Below are positions 45,306 to 54,122 of a DNA stretch of 64,000 bases, piece by piece; positions within the stretch are counted from its first letter, which is position 1; each line of letters opens with the position of its first letter. Source of the stretch: a bacterium. Lineage in GTDB: Bacteria; AUK180. The notes below the pieces were generated by a model. That model worked only from the letters and a program-made list of their open reading frames with translations, was not told the DNA's origin and made no database searches. The DNA lies in NCBI GenBank assembly GCA_023144005.1, contig JAGLGN010000006.1, forward strand, positions 65,841 through 129,840, read 5' to 3'. Both the position numbers and the translations under genes were made by a program.

Positions 45306-46178
45306 TTATTTGTCGAAATGGGGAACATATCCGTATGACGGCCTTCCGATGGACATCTCGGATACGGGTTCCTGATAAGCGGTTATATGTCTGGCAGCTC
45401 TCACATCCAGGGTGTGGCCGCCTTTATACACCACCATCTTGCCTATAAAGGGCTTACCGATAAGGTATATGTCGCCTATAAGGTCTAAAACCTTGTGTTT
45501 GAGCCATTCATTCTCGATCCTGAGCTCGCCGTTCACAATGCCGTTGTCATCCAGAACGATGGCATTATCGAAACTGCCGCCCTTGATAAGGCCTTTGCTC
45601 TTCAATTCGTTCACGACGCTCAAGAAAGTAAAGGTTCTGGAGAATCCGATCACCGACCTGAATGTATCGGGAGTAATGGTAAAACTTTCCGTTATCTTGT
45701 CAAGAAGCGGATGATTGAATGAGATCGTATATTTAACTTCAAATCTGTCCGAAGGCAGAAAGAGTATGTATTTGTCGCCCATACTTACCTGTACCGGCTC
45801 TTTAACCTTAAAATACTCGCGCTCACTATCGATCGGGACTGTCCCGACAGATTCGATCATCTCAAAGAATACACGGGAGCTTCCGTCGAATACGGGAATC
45901 TCGGGGCCATCAACCTCAATATACAGACTGTCTACGCCCATTGCGTGTAGCGCGGCGAGCAGATGCTCGACGGTAGAGATGCTGGCATTACCGGAAGACA
46001 ATGTAACGGCAAAGTTAGTTGAGGAAACATTCGAAAAATGTGCATCAATGGGAGTGCTGTTTCTTAGAAATGTGATCTTCCCGTGATCGGAAGGAATGAA
46101 CCGCAATCCTGTCTTTCTGCCGGAGTGCAGGCCGATGCCGTTTAAGGAAAATTCTTTTCTAAGAGTTCTCTTTTTCAC
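45306..46178 (-). CDS. lpxC: UDP-3-O-acyl-N-acetylglucosamine deacetylase
   Basis: 290-residue zinc enzyme that commits UDP-GlcNAc to lipid A, so the organism should make lipopolysaccharide. The zinc ligands are H72 (VEHLLAALHAMG, with catalytic E71), H228 and D232 (KHKVLDLIGD). H255 in GGHT matches the general-acid histidine. The start is a GTG at 46178; there is no Shine-Dalgarno, and a TATAAA hexamer lies 5 bases upstream. It is monocistronic here, separated from other lipid A genes. Confidence 0.95.
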   Translation of the reverse strand: MKKRTLRKEFSLNGIGLHSGRKTGLRFIPSDHGKITFLRNSTPIDAHFSNVSSTNFAVTLSSGNASISTVEHLLAALHAMGVDSLYIEVDGPEIPVFDGSSRVFFEMIESVGTVPIDSEREYFKVKEPVQVSMGDKYILFLPSDRFEVKYTISFNHPLLDKITESFTITPDTFRSVIGFSRTFTFLSVVNELKSKGLIKGGSFDNAIVLDDNGIVNGELRIENEWLKHKVLDLIGDIYLIGKPFIGKMVVYKGGHTLDVRAARHITAYQEPVSEMSIGRPSYGYVPHFDK

Positions 46179-46183
46179 GCCAC

Positions 46184-46212
46184 TTTATATTACAAGCGGC
46201 GTGCCATGTGAT
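46184..46212 (-). promoter_or_regulatory. Promoter of lpxC, leaderless geometry
   Basis: Minus-strand ATCACA (46207-46212, four of six consensus positions), a 17-bp spacer and TATAAA (46184-46189), then 5 bases to the GTG start. It is weaker than the others but has identical spacing. Confidence 0.5.
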
Positions 46213-46350
46213 AATATCTTGATATATTGGGCAAACCTGATTGTCTTTGGGAATATTATCCGGTAAATAGTACCTGCTCGGGGTTAGCGCGAGGTAAAAT
46301 TCACCCCAGAATACTGGGTGTGATGGGAAGAGGGGAGCACAAGTATTCAC
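46213..46350. other. Intergenic gap before copy B of the repeat
   Basis: Between the lpxC promoter and the repeat I see no gene or RNA. Only a short inverted pair around TTCACCCCAGAATACTGGGTG (46300-46320) stands out, a 6-bp CACCCA/TGGGTG-like match with a mismatch. Confidence 0.35.
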
Positions 46351-46758
46351 GTGTGAAGTGTGAAGTTTAAAGTGGGAACCAGGATGAAATAAAACTGGAT
46401 CCCACGGTCGCCAACTCCCTCTGGATGACACTTTCCACTTCTCTATTTTCCTTCCCGCAGCCGCTCAACGGGAGCCCGGCAGCGCCGGGCGACCAACCCA
46501 AAAGAGTTTTGAACCATTTAAGCGACATTGACATTTTTAACGGCAAGAATGAATGGTGGCGAAGCCGAAAAATATCCAATTGTCTGAGTGAGCGAAAGCT
46601 AACGAGTTTTGGGATTTTAATGAGTGATAGCCGTGGTGGGTGTCGTTGCAAAAAATGACATGAGAGCAAAGATGGGTCAAAACTCCATAAAATAATCTTT
46701 ATTCAATTGTCAATTTTACATTGACAATTCAAAGATGAGATTCCCTTCGGGCTGAAGC
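46351..46758. repeat. Dispersed ~405-bp intergenic repeat, copy B
   Basis: Second copy of the element at 30742-31146, same orientation. It opens with heptamers GTGTGAA, GTGTGAA, GTTTAAA and GTGGGAA (46351-46378) and ends with the AATTGTCAA/TTGACAATT stem and CCCTTCGGGCTGAAGC. It stops 31 bases before the stop codon of the cation exchanger, the last gene of the mre operon, just as copy A follows the last gene of the dnaN operon. A minus-strand open frame of 100 codons inside it is not kept in copy A. Confidence 0.85.
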
Positions 46759-46789
46759 TCTTTTTCCGTCTTTATAAATCAGAACACTT

Positions 46790-47797
46790 TTAATGGCCAA
46801 ATATCAATTTGATCGAGAAGACATATCCTCCGATCGCTATTACGGCAAAGGATATTTTCAGCCACTTTGGCAGTCTTTCCTGCATTACGAAGAGTATGCT
46901 CGATATGAATAGAGCGGAAAGCACTACTCTGTTGCCAAATCCCAGAGTCGCGATCAGCGGGGTCTTGAATGTAAAAATGTCACCTATCACGAAGATGATC
47001 ACATTGAAGAGATTGGATCCGAGGATATTCCCGTAAGCCAGGTCAATGGAGCGGTATTTGAAGATCGAATGGAATGTAACGGCGACCTCGGGAAGCGAAG
47101 TTGAGATCGCGAGGAATAAGGCGCCGACGAATGACGAGCCCATTATAAACGGTTTACCGTTAAACGAAAATTCAAATCTTGCGATAAAATCCGAGGTCTT
47201 TCCCAGTATGATCCCCAAGCATATTATTAGCATCGCGAGGCCTACAAAGATCCATATTATCTTTTTCTTATTGAGGTGCTTGTATTTATCCGGCAATTCA
47301 AAATCGCTCTGGCCGCCGGACTCCAATCTGCCGTAAAGTTTGAATACCAGCGGAAGAAGCAGAATAAAGAGTATCGTCGGGATAGAAAGCCCTCCCAGGC
47401 TTCTGAAGGGAGTGAAGTAAAGTACCACAAGAAGCAAAGGAACGGTTGAATACAGCAGTATCGTACCATTATGTTCCTTTGAAGGCCTGGAGATCTTCTT
47501 TTTAATTATGATTATATAGACAAGAATGCTCCAGAGGATAGTAATATTGAAGAAATTACTCCCGAAAACATCCGCTACCATCAATTCCGGGTTATGAGCG
47601 ATAAAGATCGCGGAAAATCCTGAGGAAAGCTCGGGAAGGCTTGTAATGGTCGCGATCAGGACCGTGCCGATAAAGGCCTCTCCGAGATTACTGACCTTGG
47701 AAAGAGCCTTGGCGTAAAAGGTCAGCCTGTCACCGATAAGGAACACGCCGACAAATGCCGAAAGAAAGAACGCGATGTTAATTATTAATAGTAACAT
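46790..47797 (-). CDS. CaCA-family sodium/calcium exchanger (YrbG-like)
   Basis: 335-residue inner-membrane antiporter with about ten spans in two inverted halves. Both alpha repeats are clear: GTVLIATITSLPELSSGF followed by DVFGSNFFNI, and GALFLAISTSLPEVAVTF followed by GNILGSNLFNV. The acidic Glu in each TSLPE is the cation ligand. Family members export calcium in exchange for sodium or protons. The ATG at 47797 is preferred over a TTG at 47809 because GGAG lies 6 bases upstream. It overlaps the mreD-like gene by 20 bp and ends the operon. Confidence 0.9.
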   Translation of the reverse strand: MLLLIINIAFFLSAFVGVFLIGDRLTFYAKALSKVSNLGEAFIGTVLIATITSLPELSSGFSAIFIAHNPELMVADVFGSNFFNITILWSILVYIIIIKKKISRPSKEHNGTILLYSTVPLLLVVLYFTPFRSLGGLSIPTILFILLLPLVFKLYGRLESGGQSDFELPDKYKHLNKKKIIWIFVGLAMLIICLGIILGKTSDFIARFEFSFNGKPFIMGSSFVGALFLAISTSLPEVAVTFHSIFKYRSIDLAYGNILGSNLFNVIIFVIGDIFTFKTPLIATLGFGNRVVLSALFISSILFVMQERLPKWLKISFAVIAIGGYVFSIKLIFGH

Positions 47798-48236
47798 ACC
47801 TTTCTCCAAAAACCAGTATCAAGCCGTTCAAGATGATATTGACCGCAAAAGCCGGCAGAGCGGAAAAAAAAGTCCCGCCGTAGATCATGAAAATATACAG
47901 GCCCTTGACCACCACGATGCCGGCGATCAAAAAAAGCATCACGGCACGTTTGAAATGAGGGTTATATCCCGAAATATACCCGAAAAGAAGGAATGTGAAA
48001 TAGATCAGCAGGCAGTAGAATATCGGAAATACAATATCAAATGAAAAAATTCCGGTGATCGCTACGAACAATGACAACCCAAGAATAAAGCGCAGATTGT
48101 TCTTCTCCTTGATGCGTATCATATATATCAGCAACGGAATGAAGTCCAGGAGAAAAAAAGAGTTCTTCCCGGAAAATATTATCAGTCCGTTGAAGATCAG
48201 GAGCAGGTATAATACAAATTTATTCATCGACATCAT
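47778..48236 (-). CDS. mreD: MreD-like membrane protein
   Basis: 152 residues, five or six membrane segments, no catalytic motif. Identification rests on size, hydrophobic pattern and position after mreC. MreD proteins couple MreB-MreC to the peptidoglycan elongation machinery. Four in-frame starts (GTG at 48239, ATG at 48236, 48233 and 48227) lie within 12 bases and none has a clear Shine-Dalgarno; the first ATG was taken. The 5' end overlaps mreC by 17 bp. Confidence 0.7.
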   Translation of the reverse strand: MMSMNKFVLYLLLIFNGLIIFSGKNSFFLLDFIPLLIYMIRIKEKNNLRFILGLSLFVAITGIFSFDIVFPIFYCLLIYFTFLLFGYISGYNPHFKRAVMLFLIAGIVVVKGLYIFMIYGGTFFSALPAFAVNIILNGLILVFGERYVTINN

Positions 48237-49059
48237 CACTATATTTACGGAATACAGACACCGATTTCAGCGCATAGATATCCTCTGCGGGTTCTATCAA
48301 ATATGAATATCTGTTTATCCGTCTTTGGGAGAGCTTTTTAATGCGACCGAGAATAAAGCCGGAACCGAATGTATCGGAAATGCCGTATGTGAGAACGGTC
48401 ATTCCCTTGGATACCTTATCTTCCACCTTTATGTTCATCGGAGACAGAAACTCAAATATCATTCCCTCTTTTCTTCTTTCACATAATCCGATCAGCGCAT
48501 ATTCTTCATTATTGTCTTTTAAAAACAGCGCCGCGTCAACAATAACTCCCTCATTAAATATCCATTCGACTATAGAGCTGGAGTAGCCCGCTCTTTGGAC
48601 ACGCCCCAGAAGGAAGCCGTGAAAAGTAATATAGTCACCGTTTTTAATAAGGTCCTTTTTTCCTCCGTTGAGCACAAAATAGGTATTCCCGAAGGAGGAA
48701 TATTTGGTGATTATATTGAATGTACCGATATAATAGGAGTCGCGCCTCTCGATATATTTGATCTCTTTGGAAAGTTCTTTGAAAAGGCGCAGACGCTCCA
48801 TCAATTCCTCGTTCTTCACCTGAAGGCGTGCATTGAGTTCCCTTAATCCGAGGTTTTCTGTTTCCAGAAGCGACCTTTCCTTCCTTTTTAAGAATATTCT
48901 CTCCGTATTCATGCATATCCTGGAGGTGGCCCTGATAAAGGGCTTTGAAACAACAAAGAAAAGATATGATACCGAGGATGTATTATAGAAGAAGAAATAA
49001 AAAAGCAAGACGATCAGTACTGCTGAATATTTAAGAATCCACGCAGAACGCTTCCTCAT
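48220..49059 (-). CDS. mreC: Rod-shape protein MreC
   Basis: 279 residues. One N-terminal membrane span (about 9-26) is followed by a coiled coil (about 55-100, LETENLGLRELNARLQVKNE) and a beta-rich periplasmic domain with the characteristic turn VLNGGKKDLIKNGDYITFHG and a GRVQRAGYSSSIVEWI segment. It bridges MreB filaments and the cell-wall synthesis enzymes. The ATG shares its A with the mreB stop codon. Confidence 0.92.
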   Translation of the reverse strand: MRKRSAWILKYSAVLIVLLFYFFFYNTSSVSYLFFVVSKPFIRATSRICMNTERIFLKRKERSLLETENLGLRELNARLQVKNEELMERLRLFKELSKEIKYIERRDSYYIGTFNIITKYSSFGNTYFVLNGGKKDLIKNGDYITFHGFLLGRVQRAGYSSSIVEWIFNEGVIVDAALFLKDNNEEYALIGLCERRKEGMIFEFLSPMNIKVEDKVSKGMTVLTYGISDTFGSGFILGRIKKLSQRRINRYSYLIEPAEDIYALKSVSVFRKYSDDVDE

Positions 49060-50060
49060 TATTTATCTAATGTCTCAAGAACCTTTCCGGTACCCTTCAC
49101 CACGCAGGTAAGCGGATCATCGGCGATTCTCACTTTCAAGCCGGTCTCCTGGAATATTTTCACATCCAATCCGTGCAGGAGAGCGCCGCCACCGGCGAGC
49201 ATGATCCCGTCTTCCGCGATATCCGATGAGAGTTCGGGAGGTGTTTTTTCCAGAGTGATCTTTATAACATTAATAATATTGTTTACCGGTGGTATCAACG
49301 CTTGACGGATCTCCTCTGAGGTTATCGAGATATTTCTCGGCAGGCCGGAAACTATCTCGCGGCCGCTTATGTCCATCGTGAGCTCTTCTTCCAATGCCGC
49401 GGCGGAACCGACAGTGATCTTGATGTTCTCTGATGTCCGTTCACCGATGAGCAAATTATGTTCACTCCTTATAAATTCAGCAATGTGCTGATCCATCTTG
49501 TCTCCCGCGTATCTGATTGAGTTGGCGATAACAATGCCGCCCAAAGAAAGAATCGCGACTTCGGTGGTACCTCCGCCGATATCGACGATCATACATCCGC
49601 GCGGTTCATTCACGGCAAGTCCGGCTCCTATTGCGGCGGCCCGTGGCTCTTCTATCAAATAGACCTTTCTTGCACCCGCGGAAAGCGTCGCATCCTCAAC
49701 CGCTTTTTTCTCTACCATAGTAATTCCGTATGGGATAGAGATCACTATACGGGGAGCAACAAAGCTGTGTTTATTGTGAACCTTACGGATGAAGTATTTT
49801 ATCATCTCCTCTGTCTCTTCAAAATAGGCGATAACACCATCCTTCAACGGCCTTAATGCCTTGATCTCTCCGGGAGTTTTCCCCAACATCATCTTCGCTT
49901 CCGCGCCGAAGGCCAGCGGAGATCTATCCTGGCGAGTCGCTACCACAGAGGGTTCGGAACAAACTATCCCCTTGCCCTTCACATAGATAAGAATATTCGC
50001 CGTCCCCAGATCGATACCGATATCGAGGGAAAACAGGCTTTTCAAAAAATTCAGGAACAT
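49059..50060 (-). CDS. mreB: Rod-shape actin MreB
   Basis: 333-residue bacterial actin guiding lateral wall synthesis. Phosphate-binding and adenosine motifs are intact: DIGIDLGTANILIYVKGKG, MIVDIGGGTTEVAILSLGG and GIMLAGGGALLHGLD. The amphipathic N-terminus (MFLNFLKSLFS) suits direct membrane binding. AAAGGAG lies at the end of the preceding TPR gene, one base of spacing between genes. Confidence 0.97.
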   Translation of the reverse strand: MFLNFLKSLFSLDIGIDLGTANILIYVKGKGIVCSEPSVVATRQDRSPLAFGAEAKMMLGKTPGEIKALRPLKDGVIAYFEETEEMIKYFIRKVHNKHSFVAPRIVISIPYGITMVEKKAVEDATLSAGARKVYLIEEPRAAAIGAGLAVNEPRGCMIVDIGGGTTEVAILSLGGIVIANSIRYAGDKMDQHIAEFIRSEHNLLIGERTSENIKITVGSAAALEEELTMDISGREIVSGLPRNISITSEEIRQALIPPVNNIINVIKITLEKTPPELSSDIAEDGIMLAGGGALLHGLDVKIFQETGLKVRIADDPLTCVVKGTGKVLETLDK

Positions 50061-50061
50061 A

Positions 50062-51039
50062 TCATTCTCCTTTTCTTAATTTTTCTCTAAATCGGATCCC
50101 GTCAGGAAATTTGGGATCCATTTTCAATGTAAAATTGATCGCATCGATCGCTTCTTTATTCATGCCCAAATTGTAATATGTCTTGGACAACCAGTAATTC
50201 ACCAGGGTGGAATTCCAATCCTTTTTGGCTTTCTTGTAAAATGAAAGCGCGGTGGAGTATTGTTTCTCCCTGAAGAATGTATAAGCATAGTAATATAGGC
50301 ACCTGCCCCTGTCGGCTCCGGACATCTCCTCCCAACAGCCGCCAAGAAGATTTTGCGCGGATTCCCACATCTCAGCATCTTTCGCAGTCTTTCCCAGAGA
50401 GAATCTTTTATCCGCGGCGGAGGCGTCATAATTCTTTAATTCGGAGTAGAGGTCCGGCACATACATTTCCAGCCGTTTCAGAAAAAATGACGGATCAAGC
50501 CCGTTGGACAGTGTCAGGACCACACCTTTTTTCACATAAATGGTCCTGATATCACGGATCTTATCTCCGGAAGCGTGATTCAATTTCTCCAGTGTCACCA
50601 CTTGCGTGTCCAAACGCCGGACCAGCACCTTCAATGTGTCTGAATACATTTTCAAAAAGTATTTCCGCTCACATCCTTTCTTCAGGCCGCGTTCTATATA
50701 TACAATAGCATCGAATTGCTGATGATGCACCAGGGACTCAATTATCTTTCTCAAGTATTCACAGCGGATATCCTCTTCGTGCAAAAGAGCGAAGGATTGC
50801 TTATAATACCTGACGGCCTCATCAAATTTTTCTGTATTATAATAGTATTCCGCTAACTTAAGGGATCTGATCGGGTTTGTCGGATCATTCGCCACTCCTT
50901 TTTTCAATCTCATCTCATCAGGAGAGCCGACCATTTTGAAATACAGGAAGATCAGAAAAAAAAGCAGTAATATATACCCTACTCCTAATTTCAAACTCAA
51001 TTTAAGCGGTTTTTTCCTTCTCTCTACCCGTATTACCAT
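50062..51039 (-). CDS. Membrane-anchored TPR protein heading the mre operon
   Basis: 325 residues. A basic N-terminus (VERRKKPLKL) and one membrane span (18-36) put the rest outside the cytosol. TPR units are visible near 50-85 (AEYYYNTEKFDEAVRYYKQ) and 235-325 (AYTFFREKQYSTALSFYKKA, YYNLGMNKEAIDAINFTLK), with a middle domain I do not recognise. Its place directly ahead of mreB suggests a link to wall synthesis or division, by inference only. No Shine-Dalgarno is evident ahead of the ATG, which follows a T-rich leader. Confidence 0.75.
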   Translation of the reverse strand: MVIRVERRKKPLKLSLKLGVGYILLLFFLIFLYFKMVGSPDEMRLKKGVANDPTNPIRSLKLAEYYYNTEKFDEAVRYYKQSFALLHEEDIRCEYLRKIIESLVHHQQFDAIVYIERGLKKGCERKYFLKMYSDTLKVLVRRLDTQVVTLEKLNHASGDKIRDIRTIYVKKGVVLTLSNGLDPSFFLKRLEMYVPDLYSELKNYDASAADKRFSLGKTAKDAEMWESAQNLLGGCWEEMSGADRGRCLYYYAYTFFREKQYSTALSFYKKAKKDWNSTLVNYWLSKTYYNLGMNKEAIDAINFTLKMDPKFPDGIRFREKLRKGE

Positions 51040-51048
51040 AAAAAAATG

Positions 51049-51076
51049 TTGAATATTTCCTTAAAAAATATATAAT
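51049..51076 (+). promoter_or_regulatory. Promoter of ppiD-like/tyrS/glnA
   Basis: TTGAAT (51049-51054), a 16-bp spacer and TATAAT (51071-51076); a second TATAAT follows at 51083-51088. It is interleaved with the divergent mre promoter, so the two operons may compete for polymerase. Confidence 0.6.
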
Positions 51077-51080
51077 TTAG

Positions 51081-51109
51081 ATTATAATACTTTTTCTATG
51101 TTATTTCAA
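51081..51109 (-). promoter_or_regulatory. Promoter of the TPR-mreBCD operon
   Basis: Minus-strand TTGAAA (51104-51109), a 17-bp spacer and consensus TATAAT (51081-51086). The leader would be about 35 bases and AT-rich. It overlaps the divergent promoter at 51049-51088. Confidence 0.7.
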
Positions 51110-51138
51110 ATCATTTTGGAGTATTTTGGAGGTTGATG

Positions 51139-52917
51139 ATGGTAATGCGTTTTTTCAGGAAAAATTTCTCGGTTATTATATGGGCTGTGGTTGTAATATT
51201 CATTGGCGGATTTGTCATATTGAGCTCAATGAGCCGGACAGAAACACAGCGTAATATAGCATTCAAGGTAGGCAAACAGCAATACACTACTATAGCTTTC
51301 AGAGAGAGGCTGGATCAGACCAGAAGAATGCTTCTCAATGAGAACAGGGAATTCAACGAAGCTGACCTGAAGAAGGATATTCTGAATTCATTTGTGAATG
51401 AGGCCGTGATGACAAAGTTCGGTGTTGACATGAAGATCGTCGTTACCGGGGAAGATGTACAGAATTATATTCAGGCACAGCAAAGCTTTCAGGTGAATGG
51501 AAGTTTCTCCTATGACAGATATGAGGACTTACTCCAAAGAAACGGAATAAGCATGTCCATGTACGAATCGCAGGTTAAACTCAGTCTTCTTGTCCAGCAA
51601 TTGAGCGCCATGATCAACAATACCAATCTGATCTCACCTCTTTATATGAACGAGGTGGGCAGGATGCCGAGTCTTGACTTTGAAGTAAAGTATACAACCG
51701 TTCCCCTGAAAGAAATAACGGAAAAGATCAGTATAAGCGACGAGGGGATCAATAAATACTATTCCGAGAAGATGACGGATTTTTTTATCGAGCCCGAGGT
51801 AAAGATCGGATGGGCGGAGATGTCCATCGAGGTCAGCCAAGAGGACGAAGACAGCCTCATCTCACAGCTCGAAGGGATCAAAAAGCAGATCACCGGCAAC
51901 ACAATAACATTTGAGACAGCGGCGAAAGCATATTCTCAAGGCCCCTCGGCTTCAAAGGGAGGAGACCTGGGATGGTTCGACAATGATACCATGGTGGATG
52001 CCTTCAATAAGGTTGCGTTCAAATTAAAAAAAGGTCAGATCTCCAAACCATTTCAAACGAAATTCGGATTCCATATAGTTCAGAAAATGGACGAGAAAGT
52101 GGAAAACGGAAAGATCATGGTCCAGGCGCGGCATATACTCTTAAAATTGCAGGTATCGGACGAACAGAAGGATGTTGTATATAATCGGGCATTGACCGCA
52201 TATTCCGAGATGTCCCAAGGTGCCAAGATCGGAGACCTTTTCAAGACCGTCAACCGTACAGGACTTTTATCCAAGGAAACATTACCTTTCAAGCAGATGG
52301 AAGAAGTGTTCGAATTCGGAGAAGAGGACACCGCGGGCTATCCCTTCTTCTTGAGCGCGGATGAAGAGACCGGCAAAAAGGGACGCTATGTGGTCTATCA
52401 GGTCATAGAAAAGAAAAAAGGATTTTATAAGCCCGTTGCCGAGGTGAGCGATCAGATCAGACAGATACTCGAAAGAGAAAAAGTCCTTGAATACGCCAAG
52501 ACCAATGCGGGATCCTTGATGGAAGAAAAGCAGGATAGCATAGAAAGTGCTTTCTTCTCCGCTTCCGACGGCATCTTTACTGATATTTTCGGTAAACTCG
52601 AAGCAGAAGACAAAGATTATGTGAAATACTCTGAATTCACACAGGACACCAAGCTCCTGATCTCCAAACTGATAAAGGGAGAGTATACTTCCGCCATGCT
52701 CGGAGATGATGTATTCCTCTTCCAGCTGGAAAAAATGGCATTGCCGATGATAGCGACCGATTTCAACCCGGACGCTAATATCTTTTTTGAAAGATTTTTC
52801 GTTCAGACAATGTTCGGAGAGTTCATCAGATATCTTAAGGAAAGGTATCATGTAGAGATCTTCTACGACAGGATCGGAGTAAAAGAAGAAGACAAAGAAA
52901 AGAAGACGGGCGTCTGA
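51139..52917 (+). CDS. PpiD/SurA-like parvulin peptidyl-prolyl isomerase
   Basis: 592 residues. The start was chosen among TTG 51133, ATG 51136 and ATG 51139 because GGAGG (51128-51132) is 6 bases ahead of the last. One N-terminal span (about 10-29) anchors it in the inner membrane with the bulk in the periplasm, as in PpiD. A SurA_N/chaperone-like helical region is followed by a parvulin domain with the typical AKAYSQGPSASKGGDLGWF and FGFHIVQKMDE segments, then ARHILLKLQVSDEQ, where a second parvulin domain would begin, but its core is not recognisable. It should help outer-membrane or exported protein folding. TyrS starts on its stop codon. Confidence 0.9.
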   Translation: MVMRFFRKNFSVIIWAVVVIFIGGFVILSSMSRTETQRNIAFKVGKQQYTTIAFRERLDQTRRMLLNENREFNEADLKKDILNSFVNEAVMTKFGVDMKIVVTGEDVQNYIQAQQSFQVNGSFSYDRYEDLLQRNGISMSMYESQVKLSLLVQQLSAMINNTNLISPLYMNEVGRMPSLDFEVKYTTVPLKEITEKISISDEGINKYYSEKMTDFFIEPEVKIGWAEMSIEVSQEDEDSLISQLEGIKKQITGNTITFETAAKAYSQGPSASKGGDLGWFDNDTMVDAFNKVAFKLKKGQISKPFQTKFGFHIVQKMDEKVENGKIMVQARHILLKLQVSDEQKDVVYNRALTAYSEMSQGAKIGDLFKTVNRTGLLSKETLPFKQMEEVFEFGEEDTAGYPFFLSADEETGKKGRYVVYQVIEKKKGFYKPVAEVSDQIRQILEREKVLEYAKTNAGSLMEEKQDSIESAFFSASDGIFTDIFGKLEAEDKDYVKYSEFTQDTKLLISKLIKGEYTSAMLGDDVFLFQLEKMALPMIATDFNPDANIFFERFFVQTMFGEFIRYLKERYHVEIFYDRIGVKEEDKEKKTGV

Positions 52918-54122
52918 TGACCGACTGGAAAATCCAGACAGAACTTCTCTGCAGAAATACAGTTAAGATCATTCCTGAAGGCGACCTGCTTGAAAAACTC
53001 AAGGCCGCAGACAAAGAAAGTAAACCATTGGTTGTTAAGCTGGGAGCGGATCCCTCCGCCCCGGATATACATTTCGGCCATCTGGTGGTCTTAAAGAAAC
53101 TTGCCGAGTTTCAGAAATTCGGACACAAGGTGACATTCATCATCGGCGATTTCACTGGAATGATCGGAGACCCCACAGGCAAGAACGAGACCAGAAAACG
53201 ACTCACCCGGGAAATGGTGAAAAAGAATGCGGAAACATATGCGAAGCAGGTCTTCAAGGTATTGGACCCCGATTTGACGGAGATCCGTTTTAATTCAAGT
53301 TGGTTTGAGAAGATTGACATATACGACTTCCTGGAGATCACATCGAAATACACCATTGCAAGGATGCTGGAAAGAAACGATTTCTCCAAAAGATTTCAGT
53401 CAAATCAGCCGATCTCCATATTGGAATTCCTCTACCCATTGGTGCAGGGATATGACTCTGTCGCCATCAAGGCCGATATAGAGCTGGGCGGTACTGATCA
53501 GGAATTCAATCTAATAGTGGGAAGAACTATTCAGGAGCGATACGGAATGGAGCCGCAGACCGCCATGATCATGCCCATAATAGAAGGATTGGACGGCAAG
53601 CAGAAGATGTCCAAATCATTAAACAATTATATCGGCATAAATGACGAACCCAATGATATGTTCGGCAAGATCATGTCAATCCCTGATTCCATATTACCTA
53701 AGTACATCACCCTTTTATCCAATATGTCTCCCGAAGATAAAAAAAGCGCCGTTGACTCATTGAACGATACCGGAGTAAATCCACGAGATGTGAAAATGCG
53801 ATTCGGCGTGGAAATGGTATCCTGGCTCCACTCTGCCGAAGAGGGGGAAAAGGCGAAGAAAGATTTCATAACTCGTTTCGTGAAAAAGGATATTCCGGAT
53901 GATCTGGAAGAAACAGTAATACAGGCGGGGAAGGTAATAGATATTGTAAAAGAACTTCTACCGAACCTCTCTAAAGGGGATATTAAGCGACTGATAAAAC
54001 AGAACGGGATCGAGTGGAATGATGTCAAGGTTGACCGCACAGACCTTGAGGTATCCTCAGCGGGGATACTGAAAGTGGGTAAGCGTAATATTTTCAAGAT
54101 AAAGATAAAGGAGCAGCAATGA
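52917..54122 (+). CDS. tyrS: Tyrosyl-tRNA synthetase
   Basis: 401 residues, class I. The HIGH motif is HFGH (52-55), the class signature KMSKS is at 230-234, and the TyrRS core includes GGTDQEFNL for the substrate pocket. A C-terminal S4-like RNA-binding domain (LSKGDIKRLIKQNGIEWNDV) recognises the tRNA. HFGH plus KMSKS places it in the second bacterial TyrRS subgroup rather than the E. coli form with KFGKT. It overlaps the preceding stop by 1 base (TGATG) and the next gene by 4. Confidence 0.96.
   Translation: MTDWKIQTELLCRNTVKIIPEGDLLEKLKAADKESKPLVVKLGADPSAPDIHFGHLVVLKKLAEFQKFGHKVTFIIGDFTGMIGDPTGKNETRKRLTREMVKKNAETYAKQVFKVLDPDLTEIRFNSSWFEKIDIYDFLEITSKYTIARMLERNDFSKRFQSNQPISILEFLYPLVQGYDSVAIKADIELGGTDQEFNLIVGRTIQERYGMEPQTAMIMPIIEGLDGKQKMSKSLNNYIGINDEPNDMFGKIMSIPDSILPKYITLLSNMSPEDKKSAVDSLNDTGVNPRDVKMRFGVEMVSWLHSAEEGEKAKKDFITRFVKKDIPDDLEETVIQAGKVIDIVKELLPNLSKGDIKRLIKQNGIEWNDVKVDRTDLEVSSAGILKVGKRNIFKIKIKEQQ

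Noticed and set aside
46367-46669. 100-codon minus-strand open frame within copy B of the long repeat
   Set aside because: The frame is broken in copy A by indels, so the repeat is unlikely to be conserved as protein.
52282-52851. 189-codon open frame antisense to the PpiD-like gene
   Set aside because: Mirror of a well-supported coding frame; no recognisable domain or ribosome site.
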